The notes: generated by a model from the sequence alone, not told the origin. DNA of 64,000 bases from Streptomyces sp. NRRL B-24484 (GCF_000717715.1 NZ_JOAI01000001.1:388146-452145), one strand, 5' to 3'; positions 29,103 to 37,845 are shown, numbered from the stretch's first letter. A program made the numbers and translations.

Positions 29103-30310
29103 CACTGCCCCTTCCTGGGCACCCGCATCTCGACCTCGGTGCCCTCGCCGGGTACCGAGTACAGCTCGGCCGTGCCGCCGAGGTCGCGCAGCCGCCCGCG
29201 GATCGACTGCGAGACGCCGAGGCGTCCGGCCTCCTCCGCCTCGCCGAGCCGCCCGGCGGCGAAGCCCGCGCCGTCGTCGCGGACGGAGACGGTGACGGCG
29301 TCCGGCTCGTCCTCGACGAGGATCCACGCCCGGGCGTCCTCGCCCGCGTGGCGGCGGACGTTGTCCAGGGCCGCGCCCACCGCGGCGGCGAGTTCGCCGG
29401 CGGCGTGCGCGGGCAGCAGCACGGGGGTGCCGGGGGCGGAGAGGGTGACCCGCTCGCCGGTGTGCGGGGCGATCAGCTGCCGGAGGTCCTGCTCGGCGGG
29501 CGGCGGCTCGCCGGAGGCCTGGGCGGGCAGCGGTCCGCCGGTCATCAGCGCCCGCAGCGCGCGTTCCTGCTCGCCGGCCAGCCGGCCGAGGTCGCCGATG
29601 TCCCCCTCGCGGCGCTGGACGAGGGCGAGCACCTGGAGGACGCCGTCGTGGATGTCCCGGGAGAGCCGCTCGCGTTCGCGGGTGGCGGCCTCGACCTGGA
29701 GCGCGCGGGTGAGCACGGCCTCGCTGGCGCGGGCGAGCTCGATGACGTAGCCGATGGCGCAGCCGGCCACCATCAGCAGCACGATGTTGTGGATGTTGTC
29801 CGGGGTGATGCCGCCGTGGCCGAGGATGTTGGCGAGGCCGACGACGGTGGCGGCGAACGCGGCGGGCTTCCAGCCGCCCTTGCCCGCGAAGCCGAGCACG
29901 CTGCCGGCCGCCCAGATGGTGGGCAGGGTCGGGGCGCCGCCGTGGATGCGGGCCGGCTGGTCGATGATCCCGCTCATCACGATGCCGGTGACGGCGAACG
30001 CGAGGTCGGTGCCGAGCACGTACCAGGTGCAGCGCTGCGGACCGGCGAAGGCCCGGGCGCTGGCGAGCGTCCACAGGGTGAGCGCGCCGAGGTAGATCCA
30101 GCCGGAGACCGGGTGGAGGAAGTCGTGGAAGGAGTTGAGGTAGCGCAGGATCGCGTAGGCCAGGGCGAGCACCCGGAAGTAGCCGATCGCCCGCCACAGC
30201 GGCATCTCGACGGACATGCCGCCCACGGTCAGCGCGCCCGACCGCTGCACCGCTGCCGCGACCGGGCCGGCCGCCCGGGTCGCGAGCCCGGCTCTGTGGT
30301 CCTCCGCCAT
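29102..30310 (-). CDS. macS: Sensor histidine kinase MacS
   Basis: A 402-residue NarX/DesK-like kinase (HisKA_3 family). Six hydrophobic segments fill about residues 40-195 (a DUF5931-like sensor). The phospho-acceptor His221 lies in RLSRDIHDGVLQVLALVQ, and the HATPase domain has AALDNVRRHAGE and VRDDGAGF. The start at 30310 gives a 30-residue cytosolic lead. MSVEMPLW (about residue 32) is an alternative. It is coupled with macR by the TGATG overlap. The ligand is unknown. Confidence 0.87.
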   Translation of the reverse strand: MAEDHRAGLATRAAGPVAAAVQRSGALTVGGMSVEMPLWRAIGYFRVLALAYAILRYLNSFHDFLHPVSGWIYLGALTLWTLASARAFAGPQRCTWYVLGTDLAFAVTGIVMSGIIDQPARIHGGAPTLPTIWAAGSVLGFAGKGGWKPAAFAATVVGLANILGHGGITPDNIHNIVLLMVAGCAIGYVIELARASEAVLTRALQVEAATRERERLSRDIHDGVLQVLALVQRREGDIGDLGRLAGEQERALRALMTGGPLPAQASGEPPPAEQDLRQLIAPHTGERVTLSAPGTPVLLPAHAAGELAAAVGAALDNVRRHAGEDARAWILVEDEPDAVTVSVRDDGAGFAAGRLGEAEEAGRLGVSQSIRGRLRDLGGTAELYSVPGEGTEVEMRVPRKGQ

Positions 30311-30360
30311 CCGTCGTCCCCCCGACCCCTCGTCCCCAGGCCCCAGGCCCCAGACGCGCC

Positions 30361-31233
30361 CTACTCGGGCTTGTCCTGCTGCTCCTGCTGTTCCTGCTCC
30401 AGCCGCGCGGCCTCGTCCTCGGCGGCCTTCTCGGCCTCGTCCTTGGCCGCCTTCTCGGCTTCCTCCTTGGCGGCCTTCTCGGCCTCCTTCTCGGCGGCCT
30501 TCTCCGCCTTCTGCGCGGCCCGGCGCTCGGCGTCGGCGCGCTTCTTGTCCTCGGTGATCTGGCGCTTGGCGGCGGTGGCGTAGATGTCCACGTACTCCTG
30601 GCCGGAGAGCCGCATGATCTCGTACATCACCTCGTCGGTGACGGAGCGGAGGATGAAGCGGTCGTTCTCCATGCCGTGGTAGCGGGAGAAGTCGAGCGGG
30701 CGGCCGATCCGGATGCCGGGGCGGATCCCGAAGTTGGGGACGACCTGGCCGGGGGGCTGCACCTTCTCGGTGTCGATCATGGCGACCGGGATGACCGGGG
30801 CGCCGGTCTGCAGCGCGACCCGGGCGAGACCGCCGACCTTGCCGCGGTACAGCTTGCCGTCGGGCGAACGGGTGCCCTCGGGGTAGACGCCGAACAGCTC
30901 GCCGCGCTCCAGGACGGCGACGGCGCTGCGGATCGCCGCCTCGCCGGCGCCGCGCGCCCCGGACCGGTCGACCGGCAGCTGGCCGACGCCCTTGAAGAAG
31001 GCGGCGGTCAGCTTGCCCTTGAGGCCGGGGGTGTTGAAGTACTCGGCCTTGGCGATGAAGGTGATCCGGCGCTTGATCAGCGCGGGGAAGAAGAAGGAGT
31101 CCGAGAAGGACAGGTGGTTGCTCGCGATGATCGCGGGACCCTCGTCGGGGATGTTCTCCGCGCCCTCGAGCCACGGCCGGAAGAAGATCCGCAGCAACGG
31201 CGCGACGATCATCTTCATCAGTCGGTAGAACAA
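30361..31233 (-). CDS. 1-acyl-sn-glycerol-3-phosphate acyltransferase with helical charged tail
   Basis: A PlsC-type acyltransferase making phosphatidic acid at the inner membrane face. The catalytic motif is NHLSFSD (HX4D), with GVYPEGTRSPDG and APVIPVAM downstream. After the catalytic domain (about residues 1-230), a tail of about 55 residues is built of Lys/Glu/Ala heptad-like repeats (EKAAEKEAEKAAKEEAEKA), probably a single charged helix. Family members normally end near residue 230-240, so the tail is an addition. It is divergent from the esterase gene. Confidence 0.92.
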   Translation of the reverse strand: MFYRLMKMIVAPLLRIFFRPWLEGAENIPDEGPAIIASNHLSFSDSFFFPALIKRRITFIAKAEYFNTPGLKGKLTAAFFKGVGQLPVDRSGARGAGEAAIRSAVAVLERGELFGVYPEGTRSPDGKLYRGKVGGLARVALQTGAPVIPVAMIDTEKVQPPGQVVPNFGIRPGIRIGRPLDFSRYHGMENDRFILRSVTDEVMYEIMRLSGQEYVDIYATAAKRQITEDKKRADAERRAAQKAEKAAEKEAEKAAKEEAEKAAKDEAEKAAEDEAARLEQEQQEQQDKPE

Positions 31234-31507
31234 CCCGGGCCTCCTGTTGTACGGACCGGTCGATCCTAATGCCCACAGCCGCGCGCGTGTGCACCGGCAG
31301 GCCCGTGATGCGGCGGCTGCGGCCCCTGTACGGGCCGCCGCGGCCGTGGGACGATGCCGCTCCGGGTACCCGCGGGTAGCCGCCGCTCCCCCGGGCCCGT
31401 CCGGTGCCCGCGATCCCGTCCCGTGCGCCGGGGATCCCGCCCGGAACCGGTCCGGGACCCCGTCCCGGATCCCGCCAGGGACCCGTCCGAGCGAAGGAGC
31501 TCCGAGG

Positions 31508-32311
31508 ATGCCGCTGCTGCCCGGCGCAGAACCGTTTCACCACAAGGGCGGGCCGGTCGGCGTGCTCCTCGTCCACGGCTTCACCGGCTCGCCGCGGTCC
31601 ATGCGGCCGTGGGCCGACCACCTGGCCGCCGCGGGCCTGACCGTCGCGCTGCCGCTGCTGCCCGGCCACGGCACCCGCTGGCAGGACATGCAGCAGACCC
31701 GCTGGGAGGACTGGTACGCCGAGGTCGACCGCGAGCTCCGGGCCCTGCTGGACGGCTGCGAGCAGGTCTTCGTCTGCGCCCTCTCCATGGGCGGCGCCCT
31801 CGCGCTGCGGCTCGCCGCGCAGCACGGCGACGCGATCTCCGGCGTCGTCCTGGTCAACCCGTCGGTCCGCTCGGACAACCCGGCCACCGTCCTGCTGCCC
31901 GCCCTGCGGCACCTCGTCCCCAGCCTGCCCGGCATCGCCGACGACATCGCCCTGGAGGGCGTCTCCGAGTACGGCTACGACCGCACGCCGCTGCACGCGG
32001 CCTGGTCGCTCTCCCGCCTCTGGCGCACCGTCCAGGCCGAACTGCCCGCCGTCCGGCAGCCCGTGCTGCTGCTGCGCAGTCCCCAGGACCACGTGGTCTC
32101 CCCGGCCAACTCGGAACTGGTGCTCGCCCGGATATCCTCGACGGACGTGACGGAAAAACTGTGCGAGCGCAGTTACCACGTCGCCACGCTGGACCACGAC
32201 GCCGGAATGATCTTCGAGGAGAGCCTCGGGTTCGTCCGCCGGCTGGCACCGGCGGCGAAGACCGATGCGAAGACCGATGCGACGACCGATGCCGAGCACC
32301 ACCTGGGCTGA
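31508..32311 (+). CDS. Alpha/beta hydrolase (carboxylesterase / monoacylglycerol lipase-like)
   Basis: A 267-residue hydrolase of the Est30/monoacylglycerol lipase type. The oxyanion region is VLLVHGFTGSPRSM, the nucleophile Ser is in CALSMGGALAL (A-x-S-M-G instead of GxSxG), the acid is in RSPQDHVVS, and the His is in SYHVATLDHD. AAGGAG (31494-31499) supports the ATG. The C-terminus carries a 4-residue repeat (KTDA KTDA TTDA) from three 12-bp tandem units at 32255-32290. The substrate is unknown. It overlaps no other gene but is close to the next one. Confidence 0.9.
   Translation: MPLLPGAEPFHHKGGPVGVLLVHGFTGSPRSMRPWADHLAAAGLTVALPLLPGHGTRWQDMQQTRWEDWYAEVDRELRALLDGCEQVFVCALSMGGALALRLAAQHGDAISGVVLVNPSVRSDNPATVLLPALRHLVPSLPGIADDIALEGVSEYGYDRTPLHAAWSLSRLWRTVQAELPAVRQPVLLLRSPQDHVVSPANSELVLARISSTDVTEKLCERSYHVATLDHDAGMIFEESLGFVRRLAPAAKTDAKTDATTDAEHHLG
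32255..32290 (+). repeat. 12-bp tandem repeat, three copies, in the hydrolase C-terminus
   Basis: GCGAAGACCGAT occurs at 32255 and 32267 exactly and at 32279 with one change, coding for AKTD units. It is a likely slippage site producing strain-variable tails. Confidence 0.7.
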
Positions 32312-32321
32312 AGGGCCGGTA

Positions 32322-32936
32322 GTGAACGAGACCAGCAAGGCGGGCGGCGGCGAGGAGCTGCCCGAGGACGGCACCGCGAAGCCCGGACAGGACCAGGAGA
32401 CCACCGCCGGTTCCGAACCGCCCGCCCGGCGGCCCGCGGCCGGCAGCCAGGCCGAACAGGACGCGATCTTCGCCGCCCTGGTCGCGCAGTTCGACGACCC
32501 CGTCGACCTGACCAACCCCGAGTGGCCGGAGATCGAGAACCTCCGCGCCCAGGAGTCCCCGGCCGCGGACTCCTTCGACGAGTTCGCGCCCCGCCCCCGG
32601 CCGCGGCCGAGACCGACCACCCCCGAGCAGGTGGCCGGGCCGGTGTCCGGCCCGCGCGACTACGGCCTCCGGGAGGACCCGGACGAGGGCCACTTCGTCC
32701 CGCCGGAGCCCCCGCCGCTGCCCAAGGCCGACACCACCGCCAAGTTCGCCTGGATCGCCGTGCTCGGCGGCCCGGCCCTGCTGCTCATCGACACCCTGGT
32801 CTGGCACGAGGTGGCCGGCTGGCCCGCGTGGGTCGGCGTCACCGCCTTCCTCGGCGGCTTCGTCACCCTCGTCGCCCGGATGAAGGACAAGGACGACGAC
32901 GAGCCGGAGGACCCGATGGGCGGCGCCGTCGTCTGA
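32322..32936 (+). CDS. Single-region membrane protein of unknown function
   Basis: A 204-residue protein. An acidic, disordered N-terminal two-thirds contains the conserved-looking AEQDAIFAALVAQFDDPVDL and a Pro/Arg run. Two adjacent hydrophobic segments follow (about residues 143-162 and 165-185), then an acidic tail (DKDDDEPEDP). I recognise it only as a streptomycete conserved membrane protein. The GTG start is 11 nt after the hydrolase stop with GAAGGG before it, so the two genes are probably co-transcribed. Confidence 0.75.
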   Translation: MNETSKAGGGEELPEDGTAKPGQDQETTAGSEPPARRPAAGSQAEQDAIFAALVAQFDDPVDLTNPEWPEIENLRAQESPAADSFDEFAPRPRPRPRPTTPEQVAGPVSGPRDYGLREDPDEGHFVPPEPPPLPKADTTAKFAWIAVLGGPALLLIDTLVWHEVAGWPAWVGVTAFLGGFVTLVARMKDKDDDEPEDPMGGAVV

Positions 32937-32999
32937 CCGTCCGCCCCCGTGCCGCGGCCGTCGCCCGCCCGTAGCCTGGGAGGGCGGGAGGCGACGGCC

Positions 33000-33932
33000 A
33001 TGGCACGGATCGGCACCCTGGCGGGAACGGCGGTACTGGCGGCGGCACTGGCCGCGGGCTGCAGCAGCCACTCGGTGGTGACGGCTCCGGCGAGCAGTCC
33101 GACGAGCGGCACGGGCTCCGGTTCCACCGGCTTACCCCGGTCGGCGCAGGTCGGGGACACCCTCGAACTGGCCGGCAACGAGAAGGGCGCCCGGATCGCC
33201 GTGACGGTGACGGCGGTGGCCGACCCGGCGACGGGCGCCGACGCCATCTCCACGCCGGGCGCCGGCGAACGGCTGGTCGCCGTGCAGTTCCGGCTCCACA
33301 ACATCGGCTCGGCGGTGTACTCCGACGCCCCGGCCAACAGCGCCACCGTGATCGACGAGCAGGGGCAGGGCTTCAACACCTCGGTGACCACCGAGGTCAC
33401 CGCCGGGCCGGGATTCCCCGCCGGGGTGCACGTCGCCCCCGGCGACACCGCGCTCGGCTACCTCGCCTTCGAGGTCCCGGCGGGCTCCCGTCTCGCCAAG
33501 GCCCAGTTCACCCTGAATTCCGGCTTCGCGGACCAGACCGGCCAGTGGGCGCTGCCCGCCGCCACCGCGGCCCCCACCGCGACCGCCACGGCCGCGCGGA
33601 CCACGACCGTCACCGCGACGGCCACCGCCACCGCCGGCCCCCGGACGGCCGCCGCCGCACCGCGCCAGGCCGTGGAGGACTACTACGCCGCGATCAACGC
33701 CCGTGACTACGCCCGCGCCTGGGCCCTCGGCGGCCGCAACCTCGCGCCGAGCTACGGGCAGTTCGTCAACGGCTTCACCGGCACCGCGGCCGACACCGTG
33801 ACCGTCACCGCCGTCAACGGCGACACCGTCTCCGTCCTCCTGGACGCCCTGCAGACCGACGGCACCCACCACCACTACGCCGGCACCTACACCGTCCGCA
33901 ACGGCATCATCGTCGCCGCCTCGATCCACTGA
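33000..33932 (+). CDS. DUF4352-type lipoprotein
   Basis: A 310-residue secreted lipoprotein. The signal peptide ends in the lipobox LAAGC (Cys21), followed by a Ser/Thr linker. A DUF4352-like beta domain covers about residues 45-180 (GERLVAVQFRLHNIGSAVYSDAP, FTLNSGF). A Thr/Ala-rich linker then leads to a second small domain (about 225-310) of the SnoaL/NTF2-like kind (AVEDYYAAINARDYARAWALGG). Function unknown. GGGAGG precedes the ATG. Confidence 0.8.
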   Translation: MARIGTLAGTAVLAAALAAGCSSHSVVTAPASSPTSGTGSGSTGLPRSAQVGDTLELAGNEKGARIAVTVTAVADPATGADAISTPGAGERLVAVQFRLHNIGSAVYSDAPANSATVIDEQGQGFNTSVTTEVTAGPGFPAGVHVAPGDTALGYLAFEVPAGSRLAKAQFTLNSGFADQTGQWALPAATAAPTATATAARTTTVTATATATAGPRTAAAAPRQAVEDYYAAINARDYARAWALGGRNLAPSYGQFVNGFTGTAADTVTVTAVNGDTVSVLLDALQTDGTHHHYAGTYTVRNGIIVAASIH

Positions 33933-33980
33933 CCGCTTGCCCCACACCCCCGCCGATCCCACGCCCCCTGCTCCCCCGCC

Positions 33981-34790
33981 TCAGCCCCCCGCGGGGATCC
34001 GCACCACCGCCACCACCGGCAGATGATCCGTCGCCACCACCAGATCCGCCGCCGACACCCCCGCCAACCCCTGCGGCACCCCGCACGCCAGCACCTCCAC
34101 ACCGGGCGTGGCGAAGATCGCGTCGATCCGCTGGTGGGGGTCGGCCGGGACGGAGGTGAAGGTGCCGCCCCAGGGGGCGACGGTGTGGGCGTCCTGGTAC
34201 GCGGCGGCCATCCGGCGCCAGCCCGGGCCGTCGGGGTGCTCGTTGAAGTCGCCTGCGACGATGCCGTGCTCGTCCGGGTCGAACTGGTCCGGGAGCAGCG
34301 CGAACTGGCGGAGCCGTTCGGCCGGGTCGAGGGAGAGGTGGCAGCTGGTCACCGCGAACGGGGCCGAACGGCCCACCCGTAGCAGGGCGGTGGCGAATCC
34401 GCGGGCGTGCAGGCCGCGGGTCTTGGGCAGCAGCCGGTCGCGGACGGCGAGGACCTCGACCCGCAGCTTCCCGAGCAGCAGCGGTCCGGCGGCGATCCGG
34501 CCGCCGCCGGAGAGGACGACGGTTCCGGTGCGGTGGGCGAGCCGGGCGGCCTGCTTCCGGGGCCGCCAGTACCGCGGGGACTCCTGGATGCAGACCACGT
34601 CCGGATCGCAGGCGCGGATCACCCGGACGAGGGCGTCCCGGTCGTCCCGCAGCGAGCGGACGTTGTAGCTGAGGATGCGGACCCGCTCGGCGCCGTCGGG
34701 TTCGGCGCCGGAGGCGGGCAGGGCGGCCGGCCCGGTCGGCGGCACGGGTCCGGGGGCTGCGGACGGCTGCTCGGCAGGCATGCCGGCCAT
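33981..34790 (-). CDS. Endonuclease/exonuclease/phosphatase family protein
   Basis: A 269-residue protein of the EEP (DNase I-like) fold. Visible motifs are ILSYNVRSL, VVCIQES (metal-binding Glu), TSCHLSL, IVAGDFNEHPDG and VVATDHLPVVAVV (catalytic Asp-His). These indicate a Mg-dependent phosphodiesterase acting on nucleic acid, phospholipid or inositol phosphate; which one is not decidable. The N-terminal 30 residues are Pro/Ala-rich. Starts at 34790 and 34781 are both possible. It shares strand with glk, 58 bp downstream of it. Confidence 0.87.
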   Translation of the reverse strand: MAGMPAEQPSAAPGPVPPTGPAALPASGAEPDGAERVRILSYNVRSLRDDRDALVRVIRACDPDVVCIQESPRYWRPRKQAARLAHRTGTVVLSGGGRIAAGPLLLGKLRVEVLAVRDRLLPKTRGLHARGFATALLRVGRSAPFAVTSCHLSLDPAERLRQFALLPDQFDPDEHGIVAGDFNEHPDGPGWRRMAAAYQDAHTVAPWGGTFTSVPADPHQRIDAIFATPGVEVLACGVPQGLAGVSAADLVVATDHLPVVAVVRIPAGG

Positions 34791-34848
34791 GCTAACGGCG
34801 AGGCCGGGGCGGCTGCCCCAACCTCGCCGTCGGAGATCGGACGATCCG

Positions 34849-35790
34849 TCAGACGCGCGCCAGGTCGGCGGCGCCGGCGATGCCGGCCGCGGAACCCATC
34901 GTCGCGAGCAGGACCTCGGCGCGCGGGCGGTGCACGCCACCGGTCAGGTAGGTCTCGAAGGCCGCGGCGACCGGGTCGAGCAGCAGGCTGCCCGAGTCGG
35001 AGACGCCGCCGCCGAGCACGAAGACGCCCGGGTCGAACAGCGCGGCGAGGTCGGCCATGCCGCGGCCGAGCCAGTCGGCGAGCTCCGAGTAGCACTCCAG
35101 GGCGAGCGGGTCGCCCTCGGCCGCGGCCTCGGTGATGTGGATGCCGCGAATGGTCTCGGCGACGAAGTCGTTGAGCTCCAGCATCCGCTTGCCGGCGATC
35201 GGGTCGGCGGCGGCCTTCTCGCGGCCGTAGCGGCGCAGCGCACGGCCGGAGCCGTACTGCTCCCAGCAGCCCTTGCCGCCGCAGCCGCAGGCCAGGCCGT
35301 CGGGGACCATGTTGAGGTGGCCGATCTCGCCGGCGACGCCGAAGCGGCCGCGGTGCATCCGGCCGTCGAGGACGATGCCGCCGCCGATGCCGGTGCCGAC
35401 GGTGATCAGGACCATGTCCTCGTAGCCGGCCGCGGCGCCGAAGCGGAACTCGGCCCAGGCGGCGCAGTTCGCGTCGTTCTCGACGACGGTCTCCAGGCCG
35501 GTGAGCTCCTCGATGCGCTGCTTGAGCGGCTCGTTCTCCCAGTCGATGTTGGGAGCGAAGATCACCGTGGAGCGGTCGCGGTCCACGAAGCCGGGGGCGC
35601 CGACACCGACGGCCGCGACCTCCGGGTACTCCTCCTTGAGCTCGCGCACGGCCTGCGCGATCGCGTCGACCGCCCACTGGGGGTCGGCCGGGGTGGGCAC
35701 CCGGGTACGCGCAAGGATTTCGCCGGTCTCGTCGACCACGCCGGCCGCGATCTTCGTCCCGCCGACGTCGACGCCGATGGTCAGAGCCAT
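34849..35790 (-). CDS. glk: ROK-family glucokinase
   Basis: Phosphorylates glucose to glucose-6-phosphate and, in streptomycetes, is central to carbon catabolite repression (GlkA, SCO2126 in S. coelicolor, from memory). The 313-residue product has the phosphate motif IGVDVGGTKIAAG, ENDANCAAWAE, the catalytic GEIGHLNM, and the ROK zinc signature CGCGGKGCWE. GAGGG precedes the ATG. Two tandem palindromes around a -10-like box lie about 26-55 bp upstream (35816-35845). Confidence 0.95.
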   Translation of the reverse strand: MALTIGVDVGGTKIAAGVVDETGEILARTRVPTPADPQWAVDAIAQAVRELKEEYPEVAAVGVGAPGFVDRDRSTVIFAPNIDWENEPLKQRIEELTGLETVVENDANCAAWAEFRFGAAAGYEDMVLITVGTGIGGGIVLDGRMHRGRFGVAGEIGHLNMVPDGLACGCGGKGCWEQYGSGRALRRYGREKAAADPIAGKRMLELNDFVAETIRGIHITEAAAEGDPLALECYSELADWLGRGMADLAALFDPGVFVLGGGVSDSGSLLLDPVAAAFETYLTGGVHRPRAEVLLATMGSAAGIAGAADLARV

Positions 35791-35815
35791 GTGTCCCTCA
35801 GCTATTCACTCGTTC

Positions 35816-35845
35816 CCGCTGAGCGGAACGGTACCCGCTGAGCGG
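35816..35845. promoter_or_regulatory. Tandem palindromes flanking a -10-like box upstream of glk
   Basis: CCCGCTGAGCGG occurs twice (35816-35827 and 35834-35845). Each contains the palindrome CCGCT-N-AGCGG, and the copies abut TACCGT (minus strand, 35828-35833) on both sides. The 18-bp repeat period suggests binding of a dimeric regulator across a core promoter. Neither copy matches a regulator I can name. Confidence 0.45.
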
Positions 35846-35986
35846 TGCTCCCGTACACACCGAGGCCTACATTAACCGAAGCCAATTTCCGGATTGCCGG
35901 GTCAGCTGCGTTCAGAAGTCGTAGACTTCGCGGCTTTGAGTGATGCGTGAAGGCGCCACAGTCACCTCGTCTGACCTGCGGCTTCA

Positions 35987-36274
35987 CTACTTGTCGGAGG
36001 CCCCGTCGAGGTCGATGTGCTCGGCCTCGGCGTGTCCGGCACCGGCCCAGCGCTGTTCATGACCTGAGACGGCTGCGCGGTACGCGGCGAGCAGTTCGCC
36101 GCCCGCGGCGGCGAGATGTCCGTACACCTCGGGGTTCTGCTCGCGCAGCCTGGTGCCGTACTCCTGGGCCTTGCCGCCGAGGGCGAGGGCGAACCTCCGG
36201 ACCTCGTCGACCAGCGGCCCGAACTCCGCGCCGAGGCCCTGCCCGGCCGTGCCGTCCGCCTTCTCGTCCGCCAT
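35987..36274 (-). CDS. DUF5304-type small protein
   Basis: A 95-residue acidic, helical protein (FGPLVDEVRRFALALGGKAQEYGTRL, then EHIDLDGASDK). It matches the streptomycete DUF5304 group found beside glk. The ATG at 36274 is preceded by GGAGGAGG. There is no signal peptide or membrane segment. Function unknown. It lies 196 bp upstream of glk on the same strand, so some glk transcription may read through from here. Confidence 0.75.
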   Translation of the reverse strand: MADEKADGTAGQGLGAEFGPLVDEVRRFALALGGKAQEYGTRLREQNPEVYGHLAAAGGELLAAYRAAVSGHEQRWAGAGHAEAEHIDLDGASDK

Positions 36275-36669
36275 CCGGCGACCTCCTCCGTGCGTCCTCG
36301 GCGCGGCATCGCGGTGACGCAGGGGCGTCGCCGGTGCGCTGCCGAGCCGTCCGGCCGGGACCGGCCGGGCTCCAGACGCTACCGGACGGCGTATCGAAGG
36401 CCGCCCGGCGCACCGGACGCGCGCCGGGCGCACACGCCCATCACACACGCCCCTTCCCTGCACCGGCCGACCGGCGCGCGGCAGGGCCGCCCGCAACCAT
36501 CGGGGCCGCCACGTGCGCCAGTGCGTGCCATGGGGGCGAGCGGCGCCCGCCACGGGCCGGGGCTTGTCCGCCACGGGCCGGGGCTTGTCCGCCACGGGCG
36601 AGGAGGGCCAGTCGCGGGCGAGACGGGGTCCGCCCCGGGCGAGGAGGGCAAGTCGCGGGCGAGGCGGGG
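36275..36669. repeat. Gene-free region with two tandem repeats
   Basis: Nearly 400 bp without a supported gene. It contains a 21-bp unit repeated exactly at 36549-36569 and 36570-36590, with a third partial copy from 36591. An overlapping second repeat has a period of 41 bp (36596-36636 and 36637-36671; core GGGCGAGGAGGGC then GTCGCGGGCGAG) and runs into the last codons of the ArsA-like gene. Spacing and length do not fit a CRISPR array. Confidence 0.65.
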
Positions 36670-37839
36670 TCAGCCGCGGGCCGGCCAGAGCGCGGGGTCC
36701 GGCGCGAACCGCACCGACAGCACGCCGTCGTGCAGCCCTGCGCCGCTCACCGTGCACCGCCGCAGGGCGGAGGGCAGCGGGAGCAGCCGGCGGTGGCCGC
36801 CGGTGCCCACGACCAGTTCGTCCCCGCGGCGCACCAGCTCCAGTCCGGACCGGTCGGCGCCGGGCAGGGCGAGGTGCCAGACCAGCAGTCCTTCCGCGGC
36901 GAGCCGGTCCTCGACCCACGGCTCGGGGGCCTCGCCGGGTTCGGGCACGCCGGCGGCGTACAGCTGGTCGGCGATGTCCTCCAGGGCGACCTCGGGCCAT
37001 CCGGCGGTGAGCAGCGGCACGGCGCCGAGGCTGGCGGCGAGCTCGGCCAGGCGTTCCTGCTGGCGGGCGGCGCGGGCGGCCAGCCAGGGGTCGGGCGAGG
37101 CGGTGGCCGCGGACGGCAGCACCCGGTGGGCGACGACCGCGTCCAGGCGACGGCCGTACAGGGCGAGGGCGGCGCGGATCCGGCGCAGCTCTCCGTTGCC
37201 GTGGGCGTCGGCGTCCACGACCAGGCGGACGGAGGTGCCGGGCGCCTCGATCACGGCGCGGGCCTCGGCGAGGGCGGCGCAGGCGGCCGTCCGGGCCTCG
37301 AACAGCCAGTCGGCGGGCATCGGCACCCCGGCGAGCGCGGCCAGCAGCGGGCGCAGCGCGCGGGCGGCCTGGCGCTGCTCGGGCAGCAGCCGGTCGAGGT
37401 AGCGGACGAGTTGCTCGGGCAGTGCCAGGGTGGCGAGCAGGTCGGCCGGGGGCGGGGCGGCGACCACGACGGTCTCGGCGTCGGCGGAGCGCAGCGCGCG
37501 GAGCAGGGCGAGCTGCCGGGTGCCGGGCAGCGGGGTGAGCTCCTCGGGGTCGAGCGGCTCGGCCCCGAGCAGGTCGAGGGCCGGCGCGAGCCGGGCGCCG
37601 AAGCCGTCGAGGGCGCTGCGCAGGGCGGCCTGCTCGTCGATCCGGGCGACCGCGAGCCGGTCCGCGCAGGGTGCGGGCTCCGCGGTGAGGCGGGTGTCCA
37701 GCAGGTCGTCGAGGGCGCGGTGCGGGTCGTCGGCGGCCAGCAGCAGGGTGCGCCGGCCGGCGCGGGCGCTGTGCAGGGCGGTGGCGGCGGCGACGACGGC
37801 CGAGCCCTCGCCGGTGACGAGGACGGTGCGGGGTGACAC
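36670..37839 (-). CDS. ArsA/MinD-like ATPase with degenerate P-loop
   Basis: A 389-residue protein of the ArsA/Get3 ATPase superfamily. It opens TVLVTGEGSAVVAAATALHSARAG where active members have GKGGVGKTT, so the Walker A lysines are missing. LLAADDPHRALDDLL corresponds to the switch/A' region, and a C-terminal ArsA-like beta domain (LPLPSALRRCTVSGAGLHDGVLSVRF) is retained. It is probably a non-hydrolysing paralogue or partner. The GTG start is 6 bp after the SRPBCC gene stop, so both form an operon. Confidence 0.8.
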   Translation of the reverse strand: MSPRTVLVTGEGSAVVAAATALHSARAGRRTLLLAADDPHRALDDLLDTRLTAEPAPCADRLAVARIDEQAALRSALDGFGARLAPALDLLGAEPLDPEELTPLPGTRQLALLRALRSADAETVVVAAPPPADLLATLALPEQLVRYLDRLLPEQRQAARALRPLLAALAGVPMPADWLFEARTAACAALAEARAVIEAPGTSVRLVVDADAHGNGELRRIRAALALYGRRLDAVVAHRVLPSAATASPDPWLAARAARQQERLAELAASLGAVPLLTAGWPEVALEDIADQLYAAGVPEPGEAPEPWVEDRLAAEGLLVWHLALPGADRSGLELVRRGDELVVGTGGHRRLLPLPSALRRCTVSGAGLHDGVLSVRFAPDPALWPARG

Positions 37840-37845
37840 CCGGCG

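Noticed and set aside
31340..31500. GGATCCC/CCGGGA-rich repeats before the hydrolase as an operator array
   Set aside because: Copies are short, irregular and expected at this base composition; only the AAGGAG ribosome site is supported.
30311..32620. Upstream extension of the histidine kinase frame
   Set aside because: It runs antisense through PlsC and the hydrolase. The kinase starts at 30310 or later.
36549..36671. CRISPR-like array
   Set aside because: The units abut directly without spacers, there are only two or three, and no cas genes are present.
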